60,000 bases of DNA from Antedon mediterranea. Its lineage: Eukaryota > Echinodermata > Crinoidea > Comatulida > Antedonidae. Positions 24,116 through 37,095 of the stretch are shown piece after piece. The translations under genes were made by a program, and so were the position numbers. How positions within the stretch are numbered: position 1 is the stretch's first letter; each line of letters begins with the position of its first letter. Under the pieces are notes generated by a model, which worked only from the letters and a program-made list of their open reading frames with translations, was not told where the DNA came from and did not search any database. Where the stretch lies: NCBI RefSeq assembly GCF_964355755.1, contig NC_092670.1, positions 37,189,795-37,249,794 on the forward strand, given 5' to 3'.

Positions 24116-25170
24116 TGACTGTTGTTGCAGTTAAAACTTAAAATAACATTTTCAGTCAATTGTGGTTATGTCACCACTGTGTTTATTGATTATTGTCCTT
24201 GGACAAAAGGTATTGCAATTTGTAAATTACTATTGTGTGGACATTAATACTATGTTAGCAATAGCATTCCCCTGTTTAATTCCGCTCCTGAATATTAATA
24301 TTATGCAATGCGTGAAATTTACCCTACAGTAGCAAACAAGCACATTTAAATACTGTAAGTTCTTTATTAATTGCTAATGCTAGTTAAACATTTCAAAACT
24401 AGTTAAAGTTTGCTGGTTGTATTTTTTGAATATTGTTTAGTCTGTTAACAGTACGTAGCAAAGATACTGTACTTGAGTTTGATCTGACAATTTCTGTAAC
24501 AGTATTCAACTTTTTTCTAGTTACAGTACCTCATTCACAGTTGTCCATTCTGTAAATTATTGGTATATTTAACAATTTCAGCCAGTGGATAAAAAAGAAA
24601 AAAGCTATCCAGTTATGTTGTATTGTATAACAATATGTGAAATTATGCATTTGATGCTTATTTTCATTTAATCATTTTTTGTGTGTTAAATCCAAGAAAA
24701 ATGAAATAAGCAAATTCTAATATTACTGTAGAAAGTCCAATAGATAACGGCCATTATTTTTCAACCTACGCTATTTTTTAAATGTTAATCTTCCACAATT
24801 CTTTATATAACCAATGTAATACTGTATGCATTGAAAATTATAATTTCGCACAGAGCATTTTTAATATTACTCTAATCTGTCATTTAGACTTCAATATAAA
24901 ATTTATCTTCAGTAAATGGTTTGTAGTGTTCTATGATGATTCGTTACAATGTAAACAGACTCCTAAAAATGAGATTGATAATGTCATTAGTTCCTACATT
25001 TCATATTTTACAAACGTTTGATTTCATCTTGAGATAAATCATCGTATCTTTCTTTATCACTGATTTATATTTTCGATTGATTACTTTTGTGTTTGAAAGG
25101 TAAATTGACTGACATGTTTTGTTATAGAGTGAATTGTAGTTGTCTTGGTTTTGATAGTCCTGCATTGTTA
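24116..25170. other. No gene seen
   Basis: AT-rich sequence. A 79-codon ORF (24,782-25,021) is of AT-rich codon content and unrecognised. Confidence 0.5.
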
Positions 25171-25331
25171 AAGCTCTGTCTGTACTACTGTACTGTATGT
25201 AACAAAAAAATGCCCATACTGTATGGACATGGTGATGTCAAATCACTACGATATTTGGGCATATCTTACCATATTTCGGCACACCACACGTTTTTTTGTC
25301 TAACTAGTTTGATAAGGTAGACAAAGCTTTA
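25171..25331. mobile_element. Short inverted-repeat element, family M, copy 6
   Basis: AAGCTCTGTCTGTACTACTG on the left and AGTTTGATAAGGTAGACAAAGCTTT on the right. It is reverse-oriented (CACTACGATATTTGGGCATA) and one of the more diverged copies. Confidence 0.78.
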
Positions 25332-25451
25332 AACACTGATATTTGAAGTTACTGTACTTTGCTTATTACACAGGTACATTTGATTGTGGGCCAAGAACTG
25401 ATTTCAATTGATACTGTATCGGCAATTTTATGAAATATTGTAATTTTTTTT

Positions 25452-25660
25452 ATACGCATCCAGCCAGCGAGTAGCTCGCCAATTACAGGATGGATAAACT
25501 ATTCATAATTTATCGTGCTTATAAAATAAGTCTCATTTGGAGCTTAGGGAGTGGAGTTAAAAGAGTCGTGTGTTACAGTACAACCCTGGCACTGGGTTGG
25601 GAGTGAACCCTGGACGTTGGGACTTGAAGGAAAGCATGTTCCACCAAACTACAGCCCAAT
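25452..25660 (-). mobile_element. tRNA-derived SINE, family S1
   Basis: On the minus strand: TTGGGCTGTAGTTTGGTGGA...AGGGTTCACTCCC (tRNA-like boxes), CAGTGCCAGGGTTGTA, ACGACTCTTTTAACTCCACT, CCCTAAGCTCCAAATGAGAC, and TTATCCATCCTGTAATTGGC. The same order of blocks occurs on the + strand at 44,515-44,730 and at 39,203-39,582. Confidence 0.85.
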
Positions 25661-26039
25661 ACTATTACTACTGTAACCACCAAGCTACAGTACAGCTCTC
25701 CACTACACTACATGTATTTCTGATGATACTGTAGGAAATGATATTAAAATGGTTATCCCGTACTGTACACACTGTATGCATCTCCAACACATACTGTGTT
25801 TGAGAGAAAATATGGATTCTTTGTAAAAAAAGTTAAGTTTTAATCGTGGATGTACGACCCAAAATAAGTAAGTGCCAACTTTAATGCTGAAAGTGAGAAC
25901 ACTATTAAGTTTCAATTAGCAAGATTCTAACTTTGATTATCAAGACCGAAGATCAATTGAAGACAGGCGATGACATGTATCCATTTGCTTGCTACAAACA
26001 AGATATATTGCTACAGTATAATTGCTACAGTACACTGCT
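25661..26039. other. No gene seen
   Basis: AT-rich; no supported feature. Confidence 0.5.
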
Positions 26040-26115
26040 GAAAAAATACGGACATGGGAAGGAATAAAGCCCATCAGTACTTGAGTGAATGAATGAATGA
26101 ATGAATGAATGAAGG
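26040..26115 (+). mobile_element. LINE 3' end with GAAT-repeat tail
   Basis: GGAAGGAATAAAGCCCATCAGTACTTGAGTG is followed by seven GAAT repeats (about 26,084-26,111). A short unique end plus GAATGAATG tail is the usual trace of a severely 5'-truncated non-LTR retrotransposon. Confidence 0.55.
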
Positions 26116-27611
26116 AGTATTGTATTGTAGCATTAGCAGAAGGTACAATCTATTGGACATACTCTAACCAAATAAAACATTTCAACACATCATAACAACA
26201 GTGACAGCTCTATTACTGATAGACCTTCATTTGCCTTGAGGTCATAACCCTAAACATAAGATTGAAAATAAAATTACTTTTATGTCAAATTGAAATGTGT
26301 AGCAAGTGTTAAGGACAGATTGATGCGCTTTCATGCGATTGCGTGATAAGAACCGAAGCAGATCTATCGGTATTTCATTATCGCTACATGGCTTTTATTT
26401 CCTGTTGCACGATCAAGTTTCATAGTACTTTTGCAGATAATTTATAATGATATTTGAATACTAGTTTTATTTTGTTAGTTTGTTTGGTTTTTGTTGAAAA
26501 CAAGTCGAAACGTCGCACATGTACGTATGAATTATATACAGATAATATATTTGGTTTTATTCATAAGTGTCTCAAAATAGAGTAGAAACCCCTCCCTCAT
26601 TTGGGACACCTATTAAGTTGATGTTTTCCTGTGAAAACGAATCAGGAGAAATTACACTATACAGTTGACCCTTATTCAGAAACCCCCCCCCCCTTCCCCC
26701 CTCCTATTAATATTAATAAGACAATTCATGGGGGACAACCAAATTTCAGATACTGTAATCTGAAAAATGTTTTTATCAGTTTTCATCTGTGAAGCTCATT
26801 TAAACTTTGAATTTCCCAAAAAATTCTTCGTCTTTCAATTAATTCGTTTTTTTTAAGTCTGTAAATTTCATCTGCAAAATGGTCACACTCGGTTATATTT
26901 CTACCTCATGATACTTTCATTTCCTTTAAATTGTTTGATTTGATTAAATTAAAGGCGCATAGTAGTAAAAAAAGAGAAAAGTACATGGTATTAAATTTAA
27001 AGATCGTAAAATGCACACAAAACTACCTTTGCTTCATATTTCATAAAAAACATGACTAGGAAAAATGTAGTGCAAAATTACAGTACTTGTCTTTTACTTC
27101 TAATCAATTATTACTGTAGTTAACTGTTAATAAAACTTTATGAAAATTGTCTATTACAAACCTTTACCATGAAATATAATTTTGGAAATGTTGCTGAAAG
27201 TACTCCTTCTTTTATAAGGGCGTGCTTCCACATGCCTTCCACTTTGCTGTATGCTACTTGAAATATCAAACTTGTATTACAATATAAGATGAAATAAACA
27301 TGCAATTAAAAAACCCAAAAGAAAGATAGAATTAGGTAACATACTGTATGTAAAAATGTCATTTCCATTATCCACAGGGATCATCTTGAAAAATGTAACT
27401 GTTAACAGAAATATAATGCTATAAAAATAATTTGACTGGACCAGGTTATAAATAGATTAAATGAATTTCAATCGATTTTAGATAGAAACTAATAATATGT
27501 TAAAATTAGATACTTGTATACATGTGAGAAAATGAAAGTAATTGGTGGAATAGTGTACAACAATTATCCACTTAGTAGAATATCAACTTTTGGTTTAAAT
27601 ATCTAAAACTT
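26116..27611. other. No gene seen
   Basis: AT-rich. A C-tract (about 26,685-26,702) is the only notable feature. Confidence 0.5.
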
Positions 27612-28753
27612 AAACTCTGTCTACACTATCAAACTAGTTTGACAAAAACATGGTAATGATATGCCCAAATATAGTAGTGATATGCCCAAATATAGTAGTG
27701 ATCTATGCTCACGCTACCCATTCGCGTTTTCGCAAATTGCGATTGGAGTTGTCAATTTTCGAGAAAAAAAAATTATAGCATTCGCAAAACTTGCGAAAAT
27801 AATTTTTCCTTAAAAACTCAAACTTTGTCCGCTTAGTTTAGGCTTCAAATTCTAAAGTTTTATGTAAACCACGACTTCGCCGCCGCCGCCAGCCAATAAT
27901 ACGTGACAGCGATGTAGCGTTACTTGCTATCAGTGACGTTTTTTTCGCGTCACTCGAACAAATTAAAACGAGTTTTCCGTTAGGAGGCTTATTATATTGT
28001 ACAGGCGAGTAGTTTTTAATCGCGTTATCTGTAAATGTACACGCGGCCGACTAAGGAGAATTTATTTTATGAATAGACATGCGCAGTAATTGTAATTACG
28101 AACAAACAAACAAACTGCGCATGTGTATAGATGAAAACATCGCGCAATACAAACATGCTGCATGGACATTCCGCGTCGTAGTTCGTTTGTGGTGTGTTAC
28201 GATGTTTTCGCGAGTGAATAAGAAGCATATAAAACACAAACGAAAACTATTTATTATTTTATATTGTTTGTGATGAAAAACTTTATCCAGGCAGGCTGCA
28301 TTGCCGATAATTGATAGAGGCCTGACGCCGATAATACATGACTCGGCTGTGGCATAGTCAACCGTTGAATAGGCCTCCTATAGGCTATGGCCGTGGCGAC
28401 TGGTATCGCGTCAGGCCGGTGAGGCTGCAGTAGATAGGCCTAACATATTTTAATGCGGTCATGTTTTATTTGTATTTTAATCACAAATTTTGAATGAATA
28501 AAGATAAAAACAATACAAGACAACAATCTATATATTTATTTGATGTATCTACCAAAAAATTTAGCCATTTTCATAGTTTTAAAATTTGCTAAAGAATTTT
28601 CAATTTTGCAAAAAAAAATCGGCGACCTTTTGCAAATTTTGCAAAAGAAAATTTGACCTTAGCGTGAGCGTAGGTGATATGACATCATCATATCCATTAT
28701 GGGCACATCACATTTTTTTTATTTTTAAAGTTTGATAGTGTAGACAGAGCTTT
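27612..28753. mobile_element. Short inverted-repeat element, family M, copy 7, split by another insertion
   Basis: The left part AAACTCTGTCTACACTATCA..AAATATAGTAGTGAT ends at about 27,702, and the right part GTGATATGACATCATCA..GATAGTGTAGACAGAGCTTT resumes at about 28,674. The two halves together make a normal family-M element of about 170 bp. Confidence 0.87.
27703..28673. mobile_element. CpG-rich inverted-repeat element nested in family-M copy 7
   Basis: The insert starts CTATGCTCACGCTA and ends TAGCGTGAGCGTAG (14-bp inverted ends, one mismatch), flanked on both sides by GTGAT, an apparent 5-bp target duplication. Length about 970 bp. Subterminal CGCAAATT/TTGCAAAATTTTGC words occur at both ends. 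The interior is unlike the surroundings: CpG-rich, with CGCCGCCGCCGCC (about 27,879) and a CATGCGCAGT/ACTGCGCATG hairpin (28,078-28,123). There is no transposase ORF; the longest ORF is 64 codons. Confidence 0.8.
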
Positions 28754-31612
28754 ACAGTACCACTTTTGATAAACTACTACTAAAAGGTTGTTTATTTGGA
28801 ATGTTTAGCGAGAATCATTACTAAATACATGGTTAACCTAATTATTACACTTTAAAGTATTTAATTTACAGTATGTCCTCTGAACTTGCATTTTCATATT
28901 AATGTAGCTGCACAAATTAAATATATTTATTATATATTCTTATAAAGTACATTGTTACAAATGTTATCATGTAAAAATCTATCACAATTCAGTTTTACTG
29001 TGAAAATGATTTTAATGAATCTACCATATGAATGAATGAATATTATCATTTTTAATTTAATTGGAAAAATATCTCATCATCATGCATCGAGCTTCTCTCT
29101 CATTCGGAGTTAAATACTATGTTTAATAAAACATATCAGTGCGTCTACGGTATTAGTTTTTGTGTATACTTTTAGTACTCATTTTCCAGGGCACTGGATT
29201 TGAAATATCTTTTACAGTTATTAGAGATATCTTTCCAAATCTGAATTTACACTTCACAATTAATTAGATTTCAAGTGCAGAAGAGAAATTGTGATCTTTG
29301 TCAAGTATAAGATTTCTTTGCCTTTGTTTCCGTGTTTTTGTAACATTCATTGAATACTTTTATTGTGTTTTTAATAAGGCTCATTTAAGCAGAAGAATCG
29401 TACCATAAACATGACCCTTTTCAGCCTGCAAGCGTGTAAAGTTTCTTTACACTTTTAAACAGGGAACCTCTCTGTTTTGTGATTTGTGGAGATTAAATTT
29501 TGAGTGAACAATTTTTTTCAGAATTTATTAATCAACTCTTACTTTAGTTATTCTATTAATTTTATTCATGTTAAATGAATTTACAGTAGTACGAGTATGT
29601 GTTATACAAATAGTATATTTTAGACATAGTCCAGGAACAAACATTTACGGTATACAGTATTCTCGGGTACAGCTTAATCCCACTGTCTTCGGGTCTAATC
29701 CCACCCCCTATTGTATGCCTACAAACAGGCATATCCCCGGGTATAGTCCCAGGTCCCAGTATTGACTTTTGGTCTGGATGTACTGTAGGGTCTCTCTAGT
29801 CAGTTCAGATGAGTTTTTTAAAGAAATGCTTACCATACCAATCATTTTTTTTCCTGAACTAGACTTTCACCTGATATCAGTCCCATCCTCCAAGTCAGCC
29901 CAATTTTGTGTTCTAGGGGGTAAGATTATACCAGTCGGTAATTATAATTTAATATATTTATTTTGTCAAGTAAATTAGCACTAGCATTACCGCTATACCA
30001 TAAATCACCAATCAGAATGCGTGGTTTTTGATGGGCAGTGATGTATGTTGCGTTCATGTTTCCGTAACGCTTTACAGAATGAGGCCATGCCTTCTGTTGT
30101 GCACTATCAGTCGTTAATAAAAGGTACATTTGTTTCACAGTGATTGATCTCACCGTATGCCAGCCTAGCTTAAATAATGCGCTGGCTGGCAGGCAGGGCT
30201 TTATCCCTGTGGAAAACATGACTGGATGTTCTAGTTCACTACCATCATATATAGGTCTGCTGCATTTGGCTGGGGTTAGAGTACTAAATGATGAGCACTA
30301 CATGTTCAGTCATTGTGTCTCGTATTACATTGAGAAAAATCATAACTCAATTTTATCACTATATGAGTGCAATGCCATCAATTCAATTCATGAAAATAAT
30401 TTTTTATCAATACTATATTTTTTACACTATTCAATTAACAGGAAAAGAAATTAATGAGAAATAATGATAGTATCTGAATGAAGCACCGATAAGCAAATCC
30501 AATCAACAATTAAAAAGTGCATTTTCATATCGCTTTCAGTTTGGTCTTGCGGGTGCCATTAAATCGATAAAAACATAATGCGAGATATACACGCGTTTAC
30601 TCCTGAACCGGCAACATGCACTCGCTCGGCAACAGCATATGATTAAACATTCAGTACCGTCATTGTTACAGTAATGAATAAAATAATTGATGGATATAGG
30701 TATTCGCTAGAACACTGGTGCCATGTTAATAATTTAGCTAGATTAATTTACATAATACTGTGCATAACATAAAGAAATTAGGCGAGCTGAGTAAAGCAGT
30801 TAGGATATCAATTTGCAAAACGTAATCTTATATTTTATTAAATGCAATTACATTACAAAGAAAAATATTGCTAAAAAGTTAATAGAAAAAATTAAATAAT
30901 AACATTTTATATTTAAGAAATGTTGTTAATTATAATTTTTAATGTAATATAAAAAAAATAAATGGGAACAGATTAATATTGAAAACACTCTGCAAAAAAG
31001 ATTTCACCAATTCTAAAAACATACATTTTTTTAGGCACACCTCCATGATTTAGAGCAGGTAGCATACTTAATTATGAATTATATAGCACTAAGACTAGCT
31101 ACTGTATGCTTCCCATAATTTTTTCATTACCATTAAAAATTAAAAAAAATGTTTTAAATAAAACTTTTGTGTTGTAACGTGTATTACTATTTGGTCCAAT
31201 GGTCCAATGGTCCAACCAGCACAATACACAGTAGTGTACAGAATTAAATCAATTCTGAGGTTCTTTATTTACTATAAGTTGAATATAAAAGACTTTAGTG
31301 TAAAAATTTAAGACTTTTGTGTCGGTATTATTATACTTCATTTTTTTGTTTGCACAGCTAAGCTTGTGAAGGTTATTTTCATTTGTTCCTGTAGTACTGT
31401 AGTAGCAGAAAGATGAATAACTTAGCTATAGTGACTCACTGTTTTAATTTTGACCTTGCCATTCTCAGTAATTCTTAATGTTTTATTAATGTACAGTAAT
31501 GCTCTTTTTTTGTATTGTATTGATATCTTTAAACTGGCCGGATACTAAATTTCCCTAACGGCATACAATATGGGAAGGAGAAGGCATACAGTACAGTACT
31601 TGTTACCAACCT
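28754..31612. other. No gene seen
   Basis: AT-rich non-coding sequence. The 97- and 104-codon ORFs that overlap on opposite strands near 29,926-30,454 match no family I recognise and have no splice context that would make them exons of a known gene. Confidence 0.45.
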
Positions 31613-31662
31613 GCCCCACCCCCTCCCCCCTCTCCCCCCCTCCCCCCTCTCCCCTCTCCCAA
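31613..31662 (+). repeat. Polypyrimidine tract, C-rich
   Basis: About 50 bp of almost pure C and T (CCCCCTCTCCCCCCCTCCCC). Confidence 0.9.
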
Positions 31663-31799
31663 GAGATGGTCAGTATAGTTAATTTCACCACTTCATGTAC
31701 TATAGGTCCTGGGTATTCCTCCACTATTTCAAAACCCTGCGTCTGCCTCTTAATGAAAAATTGTTAATCAACATATAATATAAAATTCTAGTTGTTTTC

Positions 31800-31955
31800 A
31801 TTTCGCTATAAGTTATTAGAAATCCCGCGTTTGCACCACTATGCGATAAATACTCAACCAGTTGAGAATATAATCCATGCTGGAATTGAACCAAGAACCT
31901 TGAGAATGCGCGACACCCATCATATAACATCACCACATGGGGTAGATTATCATAT
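31800..31955 (-). mobile_element. Possible tRNA-derived SINE
   Basis: On the minus strand CCATGTGGTGATGTTATATG...GGTTCTTGGTTCAATTCCAG..CATGG has CCATG/CATGG ends and a B-box-like GGTTCAATTCC, followed by a body ending near the CCCGCGTTTGC complement at 31,823. The A box is weak. Confidence 0.45.
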
Positions 31956-33534
31956 TTTATACATTATATTTGGGTGGTTGCCAGGTTATTCTCAATATTG
32001 TGCCAACTTTCAGAATTGTAAACATTAAAAAATATACTCTAAGACTTTTGAAATGGCAATGCTTTTAATTATCTATGGTTTTATGGGATGTACTATAGCC
32101 TACATCAATACAACTTGTATGCAATGTTAAATAGTTATTGGTTGCTGGCGCAGGTCATACATTTTTAGAGTATGCCTACTGTGAGAAACCATTTTTTTCA
32201 CATTCTTGGTACCCCTCCCTTCCCCATCCCCATTCCCATTCCCAAAGCGTTCTTTATAACGTTCGTAAATATTCTTGTTTTGAAGGACATAGATAAGACT
32301 ACTGTAGGCAACTTGGTCAAATACACTCTGACTGGATGGAACAAATTGATCGGTACAGTAATGCAGTGCGTCTGACCAGCATTTTGTAAAATATTTTCCG
32401 CAGTAAAATAATAAAATGGTTGATTTTGGTTCTTTTTTTCACAAGATTAGATTTCTTGAAAAGGAAGGGGGTGGCTCCCCTGGTCCTGGCCAAATCTTAA
32501 AACGGCAAAGCTTTTAATCAGACTATCGGCTGATGTGTAATAATAACATCTGATTCATGCCATCCTATCTCTTTGATCTCCATGGCAATGTTTCAAGCTG
32601 CAAATTGTTTGAAGGTCAACGTAAAAGTACACACAAAAATGTACATGCCGCTGTTGTACATAGCACCTTACTGTGTAGCAAAGCTATCTAACAAAATATC
32701 TCACTGCCGACAACAAATGGCGTTCTAAATAGGTATGTTCACTCAAATTAAAAAGCAAATATAGTAGTTCACTGGACTTTGTCAATAGTTTTATCATAAA
32801 TAATGCCCTGTTACACTTTTGTGATAATGATTTGATAGAGGAATAAAGCAATCCTTTGATCTATACTTTATATATAGGTATTATTTTGGAATTTATCATC
32901 AGGTATGTCATTTTGAGACTATTTCTGTCAAACATACACATTTTGAAATTCATGTGTACAGTATTAGTTTGCTTGAGACTATACAAAATATCATATCTAG
33001 ACTAGTGGAAAATAATTGAAAATAAATGAAAAATGTTCATTTTTTTATAGAAAATATGTTACAATAAAAACAATATTATCAACAGTGTACAGTATACCTT
33101 TAAAATATTAAATTATCACTCTGTGTATGGCAATTAGTAAACAAGATATTACATTACTATAGTATTTATCAATAGTGTGTTAAATCATCCATTAAAATTA
33201 ACAACAAGCTCTGTACGGAAATAAAAAACATGTTATTTCATTATTAATGCATAGTACATGCCAGCGAATTTTACAATGCATTCCACAACCCAGAATGGGG
33301 TCTATGAAATATACAGTGTGACACCAATTCTCCTGTCCGTGCCACTAACCCAGATTCTAAAATAATTTAATTTGAATGTCTGTTAATATGCTTATGTTCT
33401 GAAATTTCATTAGCTCTCCCATGTCACATAAGACTTACTGTACAGTGATCAGTTCAGCTCTCGCAATGCTAAATTATCCACTGGTAATCCAAATATGGTT
33501 TTGTCACATGACTTTTGTATAAGCTGGATGAATG
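31956..33534. other. No gene seen
   Basis: AT-rich non-coding sequence. Confidence 0.5.
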
Positions 33535-33790
33535 TTACAAGATATGAATGCATTATGATAATTAGCATGTCCAGGTAAATAGGCACATTCATTTTCATCT
33601 GCAAACAACAAATACATTACATAGTTGAGTGTCGTTTGGCCAGTTTGATATGAATAAATTATGATAATTAGCATGTCCAGGTGTAGGCAGATACATTTTC
33701 AACTAAAGTCAACAAAAAATCATAGCCAGGGCCAGTTTGGCAAATTTGAACTTTGATATGAATAAATTATGAATAAAAATCCAGTGGTGT
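33535..33790 (+). repeat. Tandem repeat, about 107 bp, 2.3 copies
   Basis: GATATGAATGCATTATGATA / ATTAGCATGTCCAGGT units begin at about 33,541, 33,648 and 33,755. A related fragment (AATGAATACATTATGCTAAT) lies near 34,284. Confidence 0.75.
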
Positions 33791-34586
33791 AAGAAATAAT
33801 GGCTTGTTATCATTTGTACAGTATAATAAAGGAAAAACAAATTAATTATTGATTGTCGTTAAATGTTGAGACATTTACTGTACATTTAATCAGAGCTTAA
33901 TAAAATACTTTTAAAATATAAAAAAAAAATTAATGCTATGAATATGAATTTAAATACATTTTACAGTTTACAAAGCTTTTATTAAAATAAAAATTCATTC
34001 CTGTCATATTATGTATGTTGTATATGATCGAGCTTTTGCAGTTGCAGCTCCAACTGTACACTGTGGAACAATCCTGATCCTATTAAAAATGCATCCTCTA
34101 TCATAGTTTTCAAAACACTCTTAAAACCCCAACTTTTTTCTTTGTAATTTCTTTCTGATTTTTCTCTCAGCGCTTCGGGAAAATCTTTTGATTTTGTATA
34201 AGCACTTTATAAATCGAACAACATTACATTATGTTAACATAGTTGGTAGTAATCATGTAGTCCAATTAAAATAATTACAGAAAATGAATACATTATGCTA
34301 ATTAGGTTGTACAGGTGAACGGAAATGAATTGTCTGTGGATTTCTTCTAGTGAATATGTATTGATTAGTCTGCACTTTATCTTTGGAATATTACTTAAAC
34401 AATACTGTAGCTCTTTTAAGATATCAACGTACAGAACAGTAGATGAATGAATACAGACAAAACACCTGTCTTAATACACAATTAACCATCTCTACAGTAT
34501 ATTGTACTTTTGTTAAATCCAATATTATATATTGTTAGTTACAATATCTGCAAAATGTTATATCATAAAAATTAACTAACTAAACT
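33791..34586. other. No gene seen
   Basis: AT-rich sequence; no supported feature except the 107-bp-repeat fragment near 34,284. Confidence 0.5.
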
Positions 34587-35395
34587 AACTAACAGGGAAG
34601 AGTACAGGTCATATTCATAATGAGACCAATACAGTACAATTGAATACATTAAAAACGCTTTTCAAAATGTGTACATTTAACTAAGCCAAAATGATTGACA
34701 ACATAACTAACAGGGAAGAGTACAGGTCATATTCATAATGAGATCATTTTACATTAAATACATTCATTCATTCAGGCTTATCGCCTGACTTTATTTACTT
34801 TAGGCCTCTGGCCCCTAGTAATTAACAAAATAATAATTACATTGAAAAATAAAGCAATTTATGGTCACAAGATAAATGAATTAATTAATTTCGTTCTCTA
34901 AGCAAAACATATATCTTAACTTATAAGCATGATAAATATATTTAGATAGATTATCAATAATTATTGGATCCTGTGATAACATTAAACGGCAGAATTTAAA
35001 AGTATTTGGATTTTCAAAAAATAAAGAAGGTATAAATTTCTTTCTTGATTTCCTTGTAACGAGAGCAAACTGTAACAAAATGATATTCATCTTCAACTTC
35101 ATTTATATTACATATTTTACATAACCTATTGCTGCGCTCTATTCTTTTCCATCTTCCCCTTTCTACCTCTATAGTTGAAGTGTGCCCAGTCTTAGTTGAC
35201 TTAAAGCTCGCTTATATCTAGTATCAAGGCTGGGTCTGTAGTAAGTATCCATCTACTAATCTATTGAACATTTTATAGTATCTTAATTTTGAAGAAATAT
35301 TTATGCTTTCAAGAAAGGATTGTAGGAAATACAGTAAAACGCTTTTCAAAATGTGTACATTAAACTAAGCCAAAACAATTGACAACATAAAAAAC
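34587..35395 (+). repeat. Tandem repeat, about 118 bp, interrupted by a LINE
   Basis: AACTAACAGGGAAGAGTACA begins at 34,587 and 34,705. AACGCTTTTCAAAATGTGTA..CTAAGCCAAAA occurs at about 34,653 and again at 35,338, after the LINE insertion, so the second unit is split. Confidence 0.75.
34757..35330 (-). mobile_element. 5'-truncated, frameshifted LINE, C-terminal Cys/His region and 3' tail
   Basis: The minus strand ends in GGCGATAAGCCTGAATGAAT plus an ATG-rich short tail (34,763-34,775), preceded by GGGGCCAGAGGCCTAAAGTA. Coding traces read RALSQLRLG, then in another frame LCKICNINEVEDEYHFV (C-x2-C..H), then FIPSLFFENPNTFKFCRLML and NLSKYIYHAYKLRY in a third. This is the C-terminal zinc-knuckle region typical of non-LTR elements. 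At least two frameshifts make it a pseudogene. Confidence 0.82.
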
Positions 35396-35445
35396 TAATT
35401 GAATTGTGATTCTCAAAGTTCAGCAAAAGTTGATCAACTGTACAA

Positions 35446-35784
35446 TGGCTACGGTCACACTACTGCATCAAGTCTGGCGCGACTCACTGCAATCAAGATT
35501 TTCGTAGTGTGACCCAACGTGGATCGACTTGCGCCTGCCTTGAAATCCATCTCAATCCAGGCAACTCAACCCAGGCAAGCTACCCACATTGACCCCGGAT
35601 TGACACTGTTGTGACCTGGATCCGGGGGACAACCCAACCAAGCTACCCAGATTGACACTGTCGTGACCTGGACCTAGAGTTCAACCCAACCAATTTGAAT
35701 AGTGTGACTGCCCAATAAACTCAAGCTTGGCTTGAAATCTCGATCATGGGGAGTCGCGCCAGGCTGTAGTGTGACCGTAGCCAG
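35446..35784. mobile_element. Inverted-repeat element with TGGCTACGGTCACACTA ends
   Basis: TGGCTACGGTCACACTAC..CTGGCGCGACTC at the left matches the complement of the right end. Inside, GATTGACACTGTTGTGACCT and GATTGACACTGTCGTGACCT are a direct repeat of about 50 bp. 339 bp and non-coding. Confidence 0.85.
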
Positions 35785-37095
35785 TAGCTCCTAGGCTACA
35801 AGTATTAATTTTTCAGATACGCCAAAGCTTAATTAATCCATATTGAAACCGCTTTTGTCGCATTCATTTAGTAACAATTACCCAGTGAAAAACATTGATA
35901 ATGCATTCATATTTCTTAATATAAAAGAAGACTAAAGTATTATTTATCATGTTAGTTAATCCAAAGGAACATGACATCAGTTTAATGTGCTTTTGACAGC
36001 GTGTCAGACATTGAGACGTCGGGATGTTTTTTATCGTTCACTGTAATAAGTAACACAATTGGTAAATATGATATCACTTTACATGACACTTAACTTTTAT
36101 GAGCAAAGTTGTGCTCTTTCTATTTTAATAATAATAATAATATTTGTGGATTTACAAAGTAATTACACAATAAGTTTTGTCAAAACAAGCACTGTACAGA
36201 ATATGATCATTTTGAAAACTATAAAGTAAAAATTGCTAATGCTACTGTACAAACATGCAGTACAATCAATTCAATCTCATCTGGTGATGAAAAAACAATA
36301 AACTGAAAAAATTCGATTTTAAAAACTGGCTATGTTAGCTAATAATAATACTATAATAATAGTTAGTTAATAATAGACTGGCCTACTTACTAGACATAAA
36401 CAACAGCACTGATCCTGGTGGGGGACGAGGAGGACATATCCACCTATTTTTTAGTAGAGCGGGGGTCACTTTTTGACTTTTTGACTCTTTCTTACCTAAA
36501 CCTCCCACATACAGTACAACCATCAGGTCCGATGCATTAGATCGTTCACCCTTCCCAAAGGTCAGACCACAACGCACAAAAAACTTCATTACTTTCCACA
36601 GAGTTTTCAATGATTGGTGAATGATCAGGAACTGAGTTATGATAAGCAAATTGTGAAGCCCTTTTGGTTTGTGTTACTGGATGTACTATGATGACCATTG
36701 AAAGACTGATTTGTGGACTATGATATATTTTAGTAACTTTGTTTGGTTTGTGTTATGTTTGGTTGATAAATTGTTTACTTGATGCAATAAAAGGAAATAA
36801 ATAATAAATAAAAATGATAAGAAAAGAATTTGTTATACAGTATGATTTGCTTTGTTTTCCAGCCATCCATTCCAGGTGTAATATTATTGTATTGTTGTAA
36901 ACAATGTAATTCTTTGCAAGTAACTTTATACACAATGTGTGCGTAATAAAATAAAAATAGGTGACTCAAAAAAAAAAAATTAAGATGACATGAGCCAGTG
37001 TTCAGAGACATTGATCAAGATAGGATCACCCATATGTAGAAAGTATAGAAGAAGGATCAGTTTATGAAATGCACAATATACAGTAATAGATCTAT
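35785..37095. other. No gene seen
   Basis: AT-rich. An 88-codon minus ORF (36,383-36,649) is unrecognised; an ATAATAATAATAAT run lies at 36,127. Confidence 0.5.

Noticed and set aside
27703-28673. CpG-island promoter of the NCOA gene
   Set aside because: The CpG-rich stretch is bounded by inverted ends and a target duplication inside another transposon, so its composition belongs to the inserted element.
29926-30454. Overlapping 97- and 104-codon ORFs on opposite strands
   Set aside because: No domain, no splice context, and mutual overlap; consistent with chance in a less stop-dense patch.
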